Shown here: piece by piece, positions 63,634-64,000 of the stretch
Layout of the letters: every line of letters starts with the position of its first letter
Position numbering within the stretch: the stretch's first letter is position 1
DNA from: Pseudomonas sp. R76
Lineage (GTDB): Bacteria > Pseudomonadota > Gammaproteobacteria > Pseudomonadales > Pseudomonadaceae
DNA: 64,000 nt
Direction: 5' to 3'
Assembly (NCBI RefSeq): GCF_009834565.1
Contig: NZ_CP019428.1
Coordinates: forward strand, 5,394,001 to 5,458,000
The notes under the pieces: model-generated
What the model was told of the DNA's origin: nothing
Databases searched by the model: none
The model's input: the letters and a program-made list of their open reading frames with translations, nothing else
Translations under genes and position numbers: made by a program

Positions 63634-63804
63634 CTAGTCTTGCGAGGGCTCGGGTTTACCGTGCTCACGCTCCCACAGCTCGGCGGCACCGGGAAACTCG
63701 GTGCCGTCCTCAGCGTCCAGGTCATCCGGGTCAAATCGGCTCAAACACCCCTCCCCCAGCGTCGCCGGGGCTTTGGAGGTGGCTTTGTCGAGTGGATCGC
63801 TCAT
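63634..63804 (-). CDS. Small acidic protein, 56 aa
   Basis: Translating the minus strand from the ATG at 63804 gives MSDPLDKATSKAPATLGEGC and onward, ending EREHGKPEPSQD. GAGGATTGATCG upstream holds a GAGGA ribosome-binding site. It is acidic, with one cysteine, and has no domain or membrane segment that I recognise. It lies between the chemoreceptor (convergent) and a terminator for purU, so it is probably its own small unit. Its coding status is supported by the ribosome-binding site, composition and the stop placement only. Confidence 0.6.
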   Translation of the reverse strand: MSDPLDKATSKAPATLGEGCLSRFDPDDLDAEDGTEFPGAAELWEREHGKPEPSQD

Positions 63805-63832
63805 CGATCAATCCTCAATGGCAGGCAAAGAA

Positions 63833-63868
63833 AAAGGGCCTGGGACGATTTAACGCCCAGGCCCTTTA
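63833..63868 (-). terminator. Terminator downstream of purU
   Basis: The 12-bp perfect stem AAAGGGCCTGGG/CCCAGGCCCTTT has an 11-nt loop. Read on the minus strand it is followed by a T-run, 27 nt after the purU stop. Confidence 0.88.
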
Positions 63869-63894
63869 TTCTTCAATCGTTGAAAACGCGGTTA

Positions 63895-64000
63895 TCAGAA
63901 CACCACGGTTTTGTTGCCATGCACCAGCACGCGGTCTTCCAGGTGATAACGCAGCCCACGGGCCAGCACCATCTTCTCGACGTCACGGCCGAAACGCACC
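63895..64000 (-). CDS. purU: Formyltetrahydrofolate deformylase PurU, C-terminal fragment
   Basis: Only the last 34 codons and part of another lie in the window, reading [20 protein letters not shown] and ending HGNKTVVF before the TGA. This is the characteristic PurU C terminus. The enzyme hydrolyses 10-formyl-tetrahydrofolate to formate and tetrahydrofolate. The rest of the gene runs off the right edge. A strong terminator follows the stop. Confidence 0.88.
   Translation of the reverse strand, partial: VRFGRDVEKMVLARGLRYHLEDRVLVHGNKTVVF

Overview
The window is a stretch of chromosome from a fluorescent-group Pseudomonas (P. fluorescens lineage or close kin). The evidence is high-GC codon use, Pseudomonas-type REP/REPIN repeats in seven intergenic gaps, and gene orders that, from memory, match P. 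aeruginosa blocks: queC-queE-cpoB-pal-tolBARQ-ybgC-ruvBAC-yebC(pmpR)-aspS-Dps-slyX-HIT-oprD, and yajQ-panE-sensor kinase-cobalamin adenosyltransferase-Nudix/ThiE-argJ-secA-dciA. No prophage, insertion sequence, CRISPR array or integrase was found. Both ends cut genes: an ArcD-like antiporter on the left and purU on the right.

Layout. 1-6220: arginine deiminase pathway (arcD-arcA-arcB-arcC plus a DUF5064 gene), with a second ArcD-like permease divergent from it and an ANR-type promoter upstream of arcD. 6405-14297: a TyrR-like activator (GcsR type) and a glycine/serine catabolic operon gcvH-gcvP-sdaA-gcvT. Three 18-bp GcsR-like sites and a sigma-54 promoter lie before gcvH; the glyA that P. 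aeruginosa carries in this operon is absent. 14689-19926: cold-shock protein, RDD membrane protein, nadA, an unrecognised 525-aa protein, and a FadL-family outer-membrane protein. 20410-27187: a two-partner secretion pair (TpsB transporter, TpsA exoprotein). 27266-31074: a PhoB-box array and a compact E. coli-type pstS-pstC-pstA-pstB operon without phoU. 31192-41539: tRNA-Lys, queuosine genes, the complete Tol-Pal envelope system, the RuvABC resolvasome and YebC, nearly all on the minus strand. 41676-49749: aspS, a zinc-ribbon protein, a ribbon-helix-helix protein, a Dps-like ferritin, a membrane protein fused to a cold-shock domain, slyX, a HIT protein, an OprD porin and an MscS channel. 49886-63597: yajQ, a PanE-like reductase, a sensor kinase, cobalamin adenosyltransferase, a Nudix/ThiE-like fusion, argJ, secA, dciA, a HerA-like ATPase and an amino-acid-type chemoreceptor. 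63634-64000: a 56-aa protein and the end of purU.

Together the left third is amino-acid catabolism (arginine fermentation; glycine to serine to pyruvate). The middle holds a surface exoprotein next to a phosphate-starvation transporter. The rest is conserved core housekeeping. The least understood items are the 525-aa protein at 16933-18510, the TPS pair beside the accessory Pst operon, and the membrane-anchored cold-shock-domain protein at 45391-45993. I did not find a clearly new multi-gene system; most of the window is well-known core genome.
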